Shown here piece after piece: positions 8,962 to 18,308 of a stretch of 64,000 nt of DNA. The position numbers and the translations under genes are program-made. A model generated the notes under the pieces. That model had not been told where the DNA came from, searched no databases, and was given only the letters and a program-made list of their open reading frames with translations. Each line of letters begins with the position of its first letter. Position 1 is the first letter of the stretch. This stretch comes from Lutibacter profundi (GTDB lineage Bacteria > Bacteroidota > Bacteroidia > Flavobacteriales > Flavobacteriaceae), in the NCBI RefSeq assembly GCF_001543325.1, contig NZ_CP013355.1:1456001-1520000 (forward strand). The letters are read 5' to 3'.

Positions 8962-11388
8962 TTAATTCTCGTTAACAATTTCTTCTATTTCCTCTTTTAT
9001 TACATTAACACCTTTCATTGTTTCTAACTGTGCTTTCACTTCGTCTTCTGTTCCTTCAAAAACTTTTTCTTCAATAATTGTTTTTCCATTTTCAGTAATT
9101 GTTGTAATTACGGTTGCTTTAACAGTACCATCATCGTTTATATTCATAGCAACCTCTACCTGCTTAAATGATTCATTTACAACTACTTCTGTAGCTGCTT
9201 TTTCATTTGAATAGGCAGTAATCTCAACAGCATCTAATGCTATACTTGGTGCAATTACCAAAGCAACCACCGACATTAATTTCAATAAAATATTTAAAGA
9301 TGGTCCTGAGGTATCTTTAAAAGGGTCTCCAACAGTATCTCCTACTACAGCAGATTTATGAGTATCTGTACCTTTAAGTCCTTTTTCTTCAATCATTTTC
9401 TTAGCATTATCCCAAGCTCCTCCAGCATTTGATTGAAAAATTGCCATTAACACACCTGTTGTAGTTACACCAGCCAACAAACCGCCTAACATCTCTGGAC
9501 CTCCTAGACCAAACCATTTACCTCCAAAACCAACAAGTACAGGAGCTGCTAAAGCTAACAAGCCCGGTAAAACCATTTCTTTTATAGAAGCTTTTGTTGA
9601 AATATCAACACATTTATCATACTCCGCTACTCCTTCAGCAGCATCAAATATTTTTCTATCTTCTTCTGATGCTTTTGACATATCAGAATCATATTTACGC
9701 ATTACTTTCAAAGCTGCTGTTAAAGCAGGTATATCTCTAAACTGACGTCTAACTTCTTCAATCATAGCCATTGCCGCTCTACCAACAGCATTCATTGCCA
9801 ATGCAGAAAATACGAATGGTAACATTCCTCCAACTAATAAGCCGGCCATAATTTGTGGTTTTGAAACATCTATTGAAGTAACATTAGCTGTTTGCATAAA
9901 AGCTGCAAATAATGCCAAAGCAGTTAAAGCTGCAGAAGCAATAGCAAATCCTTTTCCAATAGCTGCAGTTGTATTACCAACAGCATCTAATTTATCAGTG
10001 CGCTCACGTACTTCTTTTGGCAATTCCGCCATTTCTGCTATACCACCTGCATTGTCAGAAATTGGACCATAAGCATCAACAGCTAACTGAATTCCTGTAT
10101 TTGCTAACATCCCTACAGCAGCAATTGCAATACCATATAAACCTGCAAAGTGATGTGAAACTAATATGGCAGCAGCAATTAATAAAATTGGAACTGCTGT
10201 TGACATCATTCCAACACCTAAACCAGCAATTATATTTGTTGCTGCACCCGTTTCAGATTGTCTTACAATATCGTTTACTGGTTTTTTACCTGTTCCTGTA
10301 TAATATTCTGTAATTTTACCAACACCCAAACCTGCTGCTAAACCTGCAATAGTTGCATAAAAAACACCAATAGAAGTATATTCAAATCCACTGAAAGACC
10401 AAGATGCAGGAAGCATTTGATCAATAATAAAATAAGAAGCAATAACCATTAAACCTGCTGAACCAAATTCACCTATATTTAATGCTGTTTGAGGATTTCC
10501 CCCATCTTTCACTCTCACAAAGAAAGTTCCAATAATTGACATTACAATTCCAACAGCTGCTAACGCTAACGGTAAATAAACAGGCCCCAACCCATCAAAA
10601 CCGTTTTCTTTAAAAATAGGCAATGCAACAAAAGCACCTCCTAAAACCATAGTACCAATAATTGAGCCTACGTACGATTCAAATAAATCTGCTCCCATAC
10701 CGGCAACATCTCCAACATTATCTCCCACATTATCTGCAATGGTTGCAGGGTTTAGAGGATGATCTTCTGGAATACCCGCTTCAACTTTACCAACTAAATC
10801 GGCTCCAACGTCGGCTGCTTTTGTGTAAATACCGCCACCTACACGTGCAAATAGAGCTATTGATGAAGCTCCTAATGAAAATCCAGAAAGTACATTAAGT
10901 ATTTTTGTAATATCCCATCCTTGTCCACTATAAAACATAAATAATGTGCTCAACCCTAAAACACCTAGTCCTACAACACCTAAACCCATTACTGAGCCTC
11001 CTGCAAAAGCAACTTCTAAAGCTTTCTCTAATGATGTTCTTGCCGCCTGTGTTGTTCTAACATTTGCTTTTGTAGCAGCTTTCATCCCTATAAAACCAGC
11101 TAATGCAGAGCAAATTGCACCTATTACAAATGATAAGGCTACCATTCCATGAGAACCTTCTTCATAAGTTCCTTTAAAAAACAATAAAATTGCAACCGCT
11201 ACAACAAAGATAGCAAGCACCTTGTATTCAGCCTTTAAAAAGGACATTGCTCCATCGGCAATATGTTTGGCAATTTGAGCCATTCGTTTATTTCCTACTT
11301 CTTGTTTAGTTACCCAAGCATTTTTAAAAAATACAAATGCCAATGCTAAAATTCCAAAAAGTGGTAAATAATTTACTATTAATTCCAT
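8962..11388 (-). CDS. hppA: Membrane-bound ion-translocating pyrophosphatase
   Basis: 808 residues, an integral membrane pump with about 16 hydrophobic helices that couples PPi hydrolysis to H+ or Na+ transport. Catalytic signatures include [48 protein letters not shown] and [17 protein letters not shown]. The [10 protein letters not shown] segment carries Ala where K+-independent enzymes carry Lys, which points to the K+-stimulated class. Whether it moves Na+ or H+ is not decided here. The last 80-90 residues form an acidic, Val/Thr-rich tail after the final helix that is not part of the usual family core. It is followed by a soluble pyrophosphatase gene upstream (11497-12024), so PPi is used by two routes. 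Confidence 0.95.
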   Translation of the reverse strand: MELIVNYLPLFGILALAFVFFKNAWVTKQEVGNKRMAQIAKHIADGAMSFLKAEYKVLAIFVVAVAILLFFKGTYEEGSHGMVALSFVIGAICSALAGFIGMKAATKANVRTTQAARTSLEKALEVAFAGGSVMGLGVVGLGVLGLSTLFMFYSGQGWDITKILNVLSGFSLGASSIALFARVGGGIYTKAADVGADLVGKVEAGIPEDHPLNPATIADNVGDNVGDVAGMGADLFESYVGSIIGTMVLGGAFVALPIFKENGFDGLGPVYLPLALAAVGIVMSIIGTFFVRVKDGGNPQTALNIGEFGSAGLMVIASYFIIDQMLPASWSFSGFEYTSIGVFYATIAGLAAGLGVGKITEYYTGTGKKPVNDIVRQSETGAATNIIAGLGVGMMSTAVPILLIAAAILVSHHFAGLYGIAIAAVGMLANTGIQLAVDAYGPISDNAGGIAEMAELPKEVRERTDKLDAVGNTTAAIGKGFAIASAALTALALFAAFMQTANVTSIDVSKPQIMAGLLVGGMLPFVFSALAMNAVGRAAMAMIEEVRRQFRDIPALTAALKVMRKYDSDMSKASEEDRKIFDAAEGVAEYDKCVDISTKASIKEMVLPGLLALAAPVLVGFGGKWFGLGGPEMLGGLLAGVTTTGVLMAIFQSNAGGAWDNAKKMIEEKGLKGTDTHKSAVVGDTVGDPFKDTSGPSLNILLKLMSVVALVIAPSIALDAVEITAYSNEKAATEVVVNESFKQVEVAMNINDDGTVKATVITTITENGKTIIEEKVFEGTEDEVKAQLETMKGVNVIKEEIEEIVNEN

Positions 11389-11450
11389 TTATTTATTTTT
11401 GTTTAATTAGTTAAATTTTTATGCGGCTAAAATTAGTAAAATATTACAGA

Positions 11451-11493
11451 TAAAAAAAACCACCTTAATTGTTTTAATAAGGTGGTTTTTTTA
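11451..11493. terminator. Intrinsic terminator after ppa
   Basis: The arms AAAACCACCTTA and TAAGGTGGTTTT are joined by a short T-rich loop and flanked by A- and T-runs. It lies just downstream of the ppa stop (minus strand) and separates it from hppA, so the two pyrophosphatase genes are probably separate transcripts. Confidence 0.85.
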
Positions 11494-11496
11494 TTT

Positions 11497-12024
11497 TTAA
11501 ATTGTAAATGTTCTCTTTTTTTTATGTTCGCTTAACTCGTAACGCTCTGTACATTTATCTACAATTTCATAAGCTTCATTAACATCTCCCCAACCGCCAA
11601 CATCTACTTTTTTTTCTTCTAAATCTTTATACACTTGAAAAAAATGTTCAATTTCTTTTACTTGATGAGGATTCATATCTGAAATATCATTTAACTGATT
11701 CCATATTGGATCAGAAATTGGTACGCAAATTATTTTTTCGTCGGGGCCTTTTTCATCAGTCATATGAAATACTCCTATTGCTTTCACTTCCATTACGCAC
11801 ATTGGAAATGTAGGTTCTGTTCCCAGCACCAAAACATCTAACGGGTCTTTATCTAGTGCTAATGTTTCAGGTATAAAACCATAATCTCCAGGGTACATCA
11901 TTGAGGAAAATAACATTCTGTCAAATCTAATTTTATTCAACACAAAATCATATTCATATTTGTTTCTACTCCCTTTTGGTATTTCAATTAATACATCAAA
12001 CGTTTTACCATTTTTTAAACTCAT
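11497..12024 (-). CDS. ppa: Inorganic pyrophosphatase, family I
   Basis: 175 residues, a cytoplasmic enzyme that hydrolyses pyrophosphate to phosphate. It shows the family I core: EIPKGSRNKYEYD near residue 14, GDYGFIPETLA near 47, and the metal-binding DKDPLDVLVLG near 58, with a later PDEKIICVP. The length fits the bacterial family (about 175). A TACTTTTG promoter element is at 12044-12051, and the gene has its own terminator. Encoding it beside the membrane pyrophosphatase gives the cell a heat-wasting and an energy-saving route for the same substrate. Confidence 0.96.
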   Translation of the reverse strand: MSLKNGKTFDVLIEIPKGSRNKYEYDFVLNKIRFDRMLFSSMMYPGDYGFIPETLALDKDPLDVLVLGTEPTFPMCVMEVKAIGVFHMTDEKGPDEKIICVPISDPIWNQLNDISDMNPHQVKEIEHFFQVYKDLEEKKVDVGGWGDVNEAYEIVDKCTERYELSEHKKKRTFTI

Positions 12025-12043
12025 TTTCTTTTATTTTTTTTTG

Positions 12044-12051
12044 CAAAAGTA
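12044..12051 (-). promoter_or_regulatory. -7 element TACTTTTG for ppa
   Basis: The minus strand reads TACTTTTG, matching TAnnTTTG, 20 bases upstream of the ppa ATG. Confidence 0.5.
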
Positions 12052-12090
12052 CATAATTCACAATGCACAATTATTTATTTTTTATAAATT

Positions 12091-14592
12091 TTAGAAATAA
12101 AAACCAAAGGCTCCTTTTACTGTAAAATTATTTGCTCCAGGTATTTCTTTATAGTTCCCTCTCCAACTAAAATCTATTCTAAAAACTTTAAATATATTTC
12201 CAATTCCTACACTATACTCATAATAACCTTTTGTTGGAGCTATATAATTAATAGTACTTGAAGCATTTAATACTTTATTCTCATCTGAGACACTTCCTAA
12301 AACTCCCTTTACTCCAATAATTTCTCTTAAGTTCAATTTTCTTAGTAATGGGATTCTCGAAAATAACCTTCCATTAAAATTGTGTTCTATGTGTAAAGAT
12401 GCATACGTATCTGTTACAAACTCATAGTAATTTAATAATGCATAGGTATTTTCGATTGTAAAATACGATTGGTTACCCGGCACAACACTTAACAAGCCTA
12501 ATGGTACTTCTCCAAATATTTTTCCTGCTTCAAAAGTGGTAAACATTCTACCAAACCCACCAATTAAAATTGGCTGACGATAATAAAACTGTACTTTTTG
12601 ATAATCAAAATCACTATTAAACACTCCTTTTATTCCTCTTGAATAGTTTAAAAACAGCGTTGAATAAGTGTCTGTAACTTCATTTCGTTCTACTCCATAA
12701 CCTATTGTTTTTCGGTTTGGTCTATATCTTATCGAGAAATTTAATTCAGATTGTGTTAGTTCAGATTTCTTATTATTATTTTCTTTATCAATCCAATAAT
12801 CTAAATTAAACGTTTCTGGTGAAGCTGATTTTAAAGTTCTAAAGGAAGCTCCTAACTTAAATTCTAAATTATGTTTTGATTCTATAGACATATAAATATT
12901 AGATAAATTAATAGACGTTAACTTACTATTATCTCCACTTGCAAAAAATGAAGAGGAAGCAAAACTTCGTCCTAAAATATCATTTGTTGTTGTTAAACTA
13001 ACGCCTATTTGTTCTATATCTCGCCTATTTCCTCCTCCAATTATAAATCTACTTTTTGGATCTAGCATCCATTTTCCTGAAACTCCATATTTAAATTTAT
13101 TGTCTTTAAATCCATAAGCAGTATATGCTTGAATTCGCCAAGTATCATTACTTCCAAAAAATGTTCGTCCGCCAATGCGCAATCTCATTCCTTCTACATC
13201 ATTTTTTCCAAATGTGGAATAAATTGGTCCAAAATCAAAATTATTAAGCTCTATATAGCCCGAACCTAAAATAGAAATTAGGTTATAAATTTGCTTAAAC
13301 TTCGGAACCGTTTTTAAGGTATCTAACATTTTATAAATACCTTGTTCATTTTTATTTAATTTCTCTTGTCTATTTAAATTCCAGTAATCTGCAGTTTTAT
13401 TATAAATATTAGCATCATAAACGTTTACTTCTTTAGAATAAAATTTTGCTTCTTTAACTTCATTAAATTTATAGTCTTTATACATGGTAGTTCTTCTACC
13501 ATACATTCCTTTTGATTTTTCTTTTTTATTTAAACTAAAATCTGACAGCATATAATCTCGTTTCAATAAAAATATTGAATCGTTTAATACTTCAAACTCT
13601 TGTTCAATATAAATATCTTTCACCCAATTAATATTTGCACTTCTAGTTGCCTGCATATTAATTTCTTTTACAGCAAAAGTGGTATCATTAACCCAAAAAT
13701 CACCTTTAAATGTTAATTCGTTTTTTCTGCGTGGATAGTATAAAATATTATAACACCATTTATTATCTATAAATGCACTATCTCTTAAAACATAATTATA
13801 GGTTGAAACTCCTGCGGCTTTTGAAATTGGACTTACAAAACTTTTATCAAAAATTTTAATGTAGCTATCATAAATATTATAATCTACGTATAAATCTTTA
13901 ATAAATGCTATTACATTTTGATTTGTATCAAATCCTGAATTTTTGTTTGCTATTAAATCTTCACGTAATCTTCTTCCTCCTTTATTTTTACCATAAGATT
14001 TATAAACTGATTCATTAATAAATATTGGTAAAAAGGATTTTCCTGTAATTCTTGATGTATCAACTCCTTCAAAAACAAACTCCATTCCTTTAAATAGTTT
14101 GCTTTTTTTCATAACACTATCAATATTATTTAAATCAAATTCTAATTTTTCATATTTTTTATATTCGTATTGATCAAATAAATAAATTCCGTTTTGACGT
14201 TTTTTAGCCCATATTTTTTTTAAAATTGCAATTGCAGGATTTCCTTTTTTCTTAACTTTACCTGAATAAATAAATACTTCTTTTAATTGTGAAGCCGATT
14301 CTTTTAAGGTAATTATTAAATTAAAATCTCTACTTTTTATTGGAATTATTTTGGTTTCATAACCTAAAAAAGAAACTTCTATTTTAGTATATGTTTTATT
14401 AGATTCTAAGTAAAATTTTCCATTTTCATCTGAAACTGTTCCTGTATTTGAGCCCACAAAAATAATGTTCGCAAAAGGAACTGTTTCGTTGTGTTCATCT
14501 TTAACAACACCACTTACTTTTACTTGGGCAAAACCCATTGAGTAAATAAGTAACAATACAAGATTTATAAAACTAGCTTTTTTCATTATCAT
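12091..14592 (-). CDS. DUF5686 outer-membrane protein with carboxypeptidase regulatory-like domain
   Basis: 833 residues (831 if the third-codon ATG is used). A signal peptide (residues 1-22, YSMGFAQ) precedes a carboxypeptidase-regulatory-like domain (about 24-100; VPFANIIFVGSNTGTVSDEN, SFLGYETK). The long remainder fits DUF5686, a family of large outer-membrane beta-barrel proteins in Bacteroidota of unknown function, with GNPAIAILKKIWAKK near residue 115 and a barrel ending in FTVKGAFGFYF. The terminal Phe is typical of barrel proteins inserted by BamA. It is not a TonB receptor: no plug signature is visible. It sits between ppa and pdhB on the minus strand. Confidence 0.85.
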   Translation of the reverse strand: MIMKKASFINLVLLLIYSMGFAQVKVSGVVKDEHNETVPFANIIFVGSNTGTVSDENGKFYLESNKTYTKIEVSFLGYETKIIPIKSRDFNLIITLKESASQLKEVFIYSGKVKKKGNPAIAILKKIWAKKRQNGIYLFDQYEYKKYEKLEFDLNNIDSVMKKSKLFKGMEFVFEGVDTSRITGKSFLPIFINESVYKSYGKNKGGRRLREDLIANKNSGFDTNQNVIAFIKDLYVDYNIYDSYIKIFDKSFVSPISKAAGVSTYNYVLRDSAFIDNKWCYNILYYPRRKNELTFKGDFWVNDTTFAVKEINMQATRSANINWVKDIYIEQEFEVLNDSIFLLKRDYMLSDFSLNKKEKSKGMYGRRTTMYKDYKFNEVKEAKFYSKEVNVYDANIYNKTADYWNLNRQEKLNKNEQGIYKMLDTLKTVPKFKQIYNLISILGSGYIELNNFDFGPIYSTFGKNDVEGMRLRIGGRTFFGSNDTWRIQAYTAYGFKDNKFKYGVSGKWMLDPKSRFIIGGGNRRDIEQIGVSLTTTNDILGRSFASSSFFASGDNSKLTSINLSNIYMSIESKHNLEFKLGASFRTLKSASPETFNLDYWIDKENNNKKSELTQSELNFSIRYRPNRKTIGYGVERNEVTDTYSTLFLNYSRGIKGVFNSDFDYQKVQFYYRQPILIGGFGRMFTTFEAGKIFGEVPLGLLSVVPGNQSYFTIENTYALLNYYEFVTDTYASLHIEHNFNGRLFSRIPLLRKLNLREIIGVKGVLGSVSDENKVLNASSTINYIAPTKGYYEYSVGIGNIFKVFRIDFSWRGNYKEIPGANNFTVKGAFGFYF

Positions 14593-14648
14593 AAAAAAAT
14601 CCTTTCAAGATTGACTTGAAAGGAACTTATAACGCAAATTTTATACCA

Positions 14649-15629
14649 TTATTTTACGTACATAACCTCTTTAACGGCATTTACAACATCATTAGAGTTT
14701 GGTAACCATTCTTCTAATAATACTGGTGAATATGGTGCTGGTGTATCAGCAGTAGTAATTCTTTTAATTGGAGCATCTAAAAAATCAAATACATTTTCTT
14801 GTACTTGGAATGTAATTTCAGAAGAAATACTGGCAAATGGCCACGATTCCTCTAAAATAACCAATCTGTTTGTTTTTTTAACGGAAGTAAAAATTGCTTC
14901 AAAATCCATTGGTCTTATCGTACGCATATCTAATATTTCAACAGAAATTCCTTCTTTTTCTAAAATATCAGCTGCTTTGTAAGCTTCTTTAATTATTTTT
15001 CCAAAAGAAACAATTGTTACATCATTACCCTCTCTTTTTATGTCAGCAACACCAATTGGAATGATATATTCTCCTTCAGGAATTTCCATTTTGTCACCAT
15101 ACATTTGTTCTGATTCCATAAAAATAACAGGATCATCATCTCTAATTGCAGCTTTTAGTAAACCTTTTGCATCGTACGGGTTTGAAGGAATAATTACTTT
15201 TAATCCCGGTGTGTTAGCATACCAATTTTCAAAGGCTTGTGAATGGGTAGCACCTAATTGCCCTGCAGAACCTGTTGGGCCTCTAAATACAATTGGACAA
15301 TTTAATTGCCCGCCAGACATTTGTCTTATTTTTGCAGCATTATTTATAATTTGATCTATTCCTACCAAAGAAAAATTAAAAGTCATAAACTCAACAATTG
15401 GTCTGTTTCCATTCATAGCAGCACCTACTGAAATACCCGTAAACCCTAATTCTGCAATTGGAGTATCTATAACTCGTTTTGCACCAAATTCATCTAACAT
15501 TCCTTTTGAAGCTTTGTAAGCTCCATTATACTCAGCAACCTCTTCACCTATTAAGAAAACAGATTCATCTCTACGCATTTCTTCGCTCATTGCTTCACAT
15601 ATAGCTTCTCTAAACTGTATCGTCTTCAT
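14649..15629 (-). CDS. pdhB: Pyruvate dehydrogenase E1 component, beta subunit
   Basis: 326 residues from the ATG at 15627-15629. A TTG eight codons upstream is possible, but it lies inside the promoter element at 15651-15658. Family features are IGEEVAEYNGAYKASKGM (about 29-46), IDTPIAELGFTGISVGAA, FRGPTGSAGQLGATHSQAFE and the C-terminal transketolase-like domain with PYSPVLLEEWLP. With the alpha subunit it makes the thiamine-diphosphate enzyme that decarboxylates pyruvate for acetyl-CoA formation. The alpha subunit and E2 are not in this window. A branched-chain oxo-acid dehydrogenase E1-beta is the alternative, less likely by overall resemblance. Confidence 0.9.
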   Translation of the reverse strand: MKTIQFREAICEAMSEEMRRDESVFLIGEEVAEYNGAYKASKGMLDEFGAKRVIDTPIAELGFTGISVGAAMNGNRPIVEFMTFNFSLVGIDQIINNAAKIRQMSGGQLNCPIVFRGPTGSAGQLGATHSQAFENWYANTPGLKVIIPSNPYDAKGLLKAAIRDDDPVIFMESEQMYGDKMEIPEGEYIIPIGVADIKREGNDVTIVSFGKIIKEAYKAADILEKEGISVEILDMRTIRPMDFEAIFTSVKKTNRLVILEESWPFASISSEITFQVQENVFDFLDAPIKRITTADTPAPYSPVLLEEWLPNSNDVVNAVKEVMYVK

Positions 15630-15650
15630 TTTATCTAATTTTAAGATTTG

Positions 15651-15658
15651 CAAAAGTA
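15651..15658 (-). promoter_or_regulatory. -7 element TACTTTTG for pdhB
   Basis: TACTTTTG on the minus strand, 22 bases upstream of the pdhB ATG. It overlaps the alternative TTG start, which argues for the ATG. Confidence 0.5.
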
Positions 15659-15739
15659 AGCATTTCTAATATTAGAATCAACAAATATTGTATTTTATAA
15701 AATTTTACTATGCGCGCATAGTATTTTAAAAAAAAGTAG

Positions 15740-15747
15740 TATATTCG
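15740..15747 (+). promoter_or_regulatory. -7-like element TATATTCG for etfBA
   Basis: TATATTCG differs from TAnnTTTG at one base and lies 58 bases upstream of etfB, in the gap divergent from pdhB. Confidence 0.35.
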
Positions 15748-15804
15748 TACCAAATATTTAAAAGAGATTTAATTTTACATCAAATATTTAAAATAAGTAA
15801 TAGT

Positions 15805-16551
15805 ATGAAAATATTAGTTTGTATTAGTCACGTTCCAGATACCACTTCAAAGATAAATTTCACTGAAAATGATTCTAAATTTGATACCAATGGCGTGCAA
15901 TTTGTTATAAACCCTTTTGATGAGTTTGCCTTAACAAGGGCAATGTGGTTTAAAGAGAAACAAGGTGCTACTGTAACGGTAGTAAATGTTGGAACAATTA
16001 CTTCTGAACCTACTTTACGTAAAGCATTAGCTATAGGTGCAGACAATGCAATTAGAGTAAATACTGAAGCTACTGACGGTTTTGCTGTTGCTAAAGAGCT
16101 AGCTGAAGTTGTTAAAAACGGCGGTTATGATTTGATACTTGCGGGAAGAGAGTCTATAGATTACAATGGTGAAATGGTTCCTGGAATGCTTGCAACTATT
16201 TTAGACTACAATTTTGTAAATGCTTGTATTCAACTTGATATTGATGGAGATAAAGCTACTGTTTCTCGTGAAATTGACGGAGGAAAAGAAGTGCTTACAT
16301 CAAATTTACCTTTAATTATTGCAGGACAAAAAGGGTTGGTTGAAGAAAAAGATTTACGTATTCCCAATATGCGAGGAATAATGATGGCCCGTAAAAAACC
16401 TTTAACTGTTGTAGAACCTATAAATAGCACTCCAGCAACTTCAATTGTATCATTTGAAAAACAGGCTGCTAAATCTGCTTGTAAAATTGTAGATGCCGAT
16501 AATGTAGAGGAACTTATTAGTTTACTACACAATGAAGCTAAAGTAATATAA
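15805..16551 (+). CDS. etfB: Electron transfer flavoprotein, beta subunit
   Basis: 248 residues, the AMP-binding small subunit of ETF, which takes electrons from acyl-CoA dehydrogenases and passes them to the quinone pool. Characteristic features are the start MKILVCISHVPDTTSKI, NPFDEFALTRAM (about 39-50), ALAIGADNAIRV and the signature region with SREIDGGKEVL and LPLIIAGQKG. The C-terminus has the RGIMMARKKPL recognition-loop-like segment. It is followed 95 bases later by etfA on the same strand and both are probably one operon. Confidence 0.95.
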   Translation: MKILVCISHVPDTTSKINFTENDSKFDTNGVQFVINPFDEFALTRAMWFKEKQGATVTVVNVGTITSEPTLRKALAIGADNAIRVNTEATDGFAVAKELAEVVKNGGYDLILAGRESIDYNGEMVPGMLATILDYNFVNACIQLDIDGDKATVSREIDGGKEVLTSNLPLIIAGQKGLVEEKDLRIPNMRGIMMARKKPLTVVEPINSTPATSIVSFEKQAAKSACKIVDADNVEELISLLHNEAKVI

Positions 16552-16646
16552 TCATTAATTTATGTGAATTTGTTTAATTGTTGAACTGTGTAAAATTGAC
16601 ACAAAAACAACTAAATGAATAAACGATTCAACAAATCTAGAAAAAT

Positions 16647-17609
16647 ATGTCAGTTTTAGTTTTTGCCGAAACATCGGAAGGGAAATTTAAAAAATCTAAT
16701 TTTGAAGCAACTTCATACGGAAAAAAAGTTGCAGAACAACTAGGAACCAATATTGTAGTGTTAACCATAAATTCAAGTGAACCTACACAGTTATACAAAT
16801 ACGGAGCTGAAAAAGTTCTAAACGTATTAAACGATAATTTAAAAACTTTCAATGCCAAAGTTTATGCTGATGTTATTAAACAAGCAGCTGAAAAAGAAAG
16901 TGCACAAGTAATAATTGTTGATTCAAGTGCAAATGGATTGTATCTAGCTCCTATAGTTGCTGTAGATTTAAATGCAGGTTACGCAAGTAATGTGGTAGCT
17001 TTACCAAGTTCTGTATCACCATTTACCATTAAAAGAAAGACTTTTTCAAACAAAGCATTTAACAATACACAAATAACTACTGAAATTAAGGTAATTGGTT
17101 TGGCAAAAAATTCTTATGGTTTGCATGAAAACGAAGTTTCAGGGACTCTCGAAGAATTTTCTCCTTCACTAATTGAAAGCACTCTTATTTCACAATCTGT
17201 AGAGCAAACTACAGGCAAAGTAACCATAGCTGATGCGGATATTGTTGTTTCAGGTGGTAGAGGATTAAAAGGTCCTGAGAACTGGGGAATTATAGAAGAT
17301 TTAGCAGCCGTATTAGGTGCAGCTACAGCTTGTTCTAAACCAGTATCTGATTTAGGTTGGAGACCTCATAGTGAGCACGTTGGACAAACAGGGAAACCCG
17401 TAGCCGCAAACTTATATATTGCTATAGGTATTTCAGGAGCAATTCAACATTTGGCTGGAGTTAATTCATCTAAAGTAAAAGTTGTTATTAACACAGACCC
17501 TGAAGCCCCTTTCTTTAAAGCGGCTGATTACGGAATAGTTGGGGATGCTTTTGAAGTAGTTCCAAAATTAATTGAAAAGTTAAAAGAATTTAAAGCAAAT
17601 AACGCATAA
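16647..17609 (+). CDS. etfA: Electron transfer flavoprotein, alpha subunit
   Basis: 320 residues. The N-terminal ETF domain (about 1-170) is followed by the C-terminal FAD-binding domain with SGGRGLKGPENW (about 194), GAATACSKPVSDLGW, VGQTGKPVAANLYIAIGISG and INTDPEAPFFKAADYGIVGD. It forms a heterodimer with EtfB and carries the FAD that mediates electron flow from beta-oxidation or amino-acid breakdown. It ends before a strong terminator-like hairpin at 17634-17685. Confidence 0.96.
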   Translation: MSVLVFAETSEGKFKKSNFEATSYGKKVAEQLGTNIVVLTINSSEPTQLYKYGAEKVLNVLNDNLKTFNAKVYADVIKQAAEKESAQVIIVDSSANGLYLAPIVAVDLNAGYASNVVALPSSVSPFTIKRKTFSNKAFNNTQITTEIKVIGLAKNSYGLHENEVSGTLEEFSPSLIESTLISQSVEQTTGKVTIADADIVVSGGRGLKGPENWGIIEDLAAVLGAATACSKPVSDLGWRPHSEHVGQTGKPVAANLYIAIGISGAIQHLAGVNSSKVKVVINTDPEAPFFKAADYGIVGDAFEVVPKLIEKLKEFKANNA

Positions 17610-17633
17610 TTTTATTAAATTGTGCCTCTTAAC

Positions 17634-17685
17634 AAGGCTGTCTAATGATTGGACATCAAAGTCCTTTGATTAGATAGCCTTTTTT
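17634..17685 (+). terminator. Intrinsic terminator after etfA
   Basis: A long imperfect hairpin: AAGGCTGTCTAA pairs with TTAGATAGCCTT, with an inner GGAC/GTCC pair, followed by TTTTTTG. It closes the etf transcript just before the next gene at 17700. Confidence 0.8.
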
Positions 17686-17699
17686 GCTAATTTTAACTT

Positions 17700-18305
17700 A
17701 TGAGTAGTTTAGTTCGTTTAAATATTAAAGGGATATCGTATAGCCAAACACAAAGTGGAGCTTATGCATTGGTTCTTAGCGAGGTGGATGGTCCAAGAAC
17801 ATTACCCATTGTTATTGGTGCTTTTGAAGCTCAATCAATAGCAATTGCACTTGAAAAAGAAATTAAACCTCCTCGCCCACTAACTCATGACCTTTTTAAA
17901 ACTTTTGCAGATAGATTTCACATTGTTATTAAACAAGTTATAATTCATAAATTGGTTGACGGAATATTCTTTTCAAGTTTAATTTGTGAACGAGATAAAA
18001 TTGAAGAAATTATAGACACCAGAACTTCTGATGCCATTGCATTGGCAACTCGTTTTAATGCTCCAATTTTTACCTATGAAAATATATTAGACCAAGCTGG
18101 TATTTATTTAAAAATGAAAGATGACTTAGCTACTGAAAATAGCCCATTAAGTATTGAAAATTTAATAGATGATGAACCTGCAAAAGAAAGTTCATTTTCA
18201 AAAGATACTTTAAAGCAATTAAATAAAAAACTAAATGAAGCTATTGAACAAGAAAATTACGAATTAGCTGCAAAAATTAGAGATGAAATAAATAAAAGAA
18301 CTTAA
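17700..18305 (+). CDS. Bifunctional nuclease family protein (DUF151) with UVR motif
   Basis: 201 residues. The N-terminal part (about 3-140) matches the BFN/DUF151 domain, with GAYALVLSEVDGPRTLPIVI and TSDAIALATRFNAPIFTYE. The C-terminal 35 residues (LNKKLNEAIEQENYELAAKI) match the UvrB/UvrC interaction helix pair (UVR), joined by an acidic linker. Some members are reported to degrade DNA and RNA; the physiological role in Bacteroidota is not settled. It heads a plus-strand run, with the nucleoside permease starting 3 bases after its stop. Confidence 0.9.
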   Translation: MSSLVRLNIKGISYSQTQSGAYALVLSEVDGPRTLPIVIGAFEAQSIAIALEKEIKPPRPLTHDLFKTFADRFHIVIKQVIIHKLVDGIFFSSLICERDKIEEIIDTRTSDAIALATRFNAPIFTYENILDQAGIYLKMKDDLATENSPLSIENLIDDEPAKESSFSKDTLKQLNKKLNEAIEQENYELAAKIRDEINKRT

Positions 18306-18308
18306 AAT

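Noticed and set aside
9969-11152. Several plus-strand open frames opposite hppA
   Set aside because: They are antisense to the conserved membrane pyrophosphatase, have biased, repetitive composition (Leu/Gln-rich) and no family resemblance.
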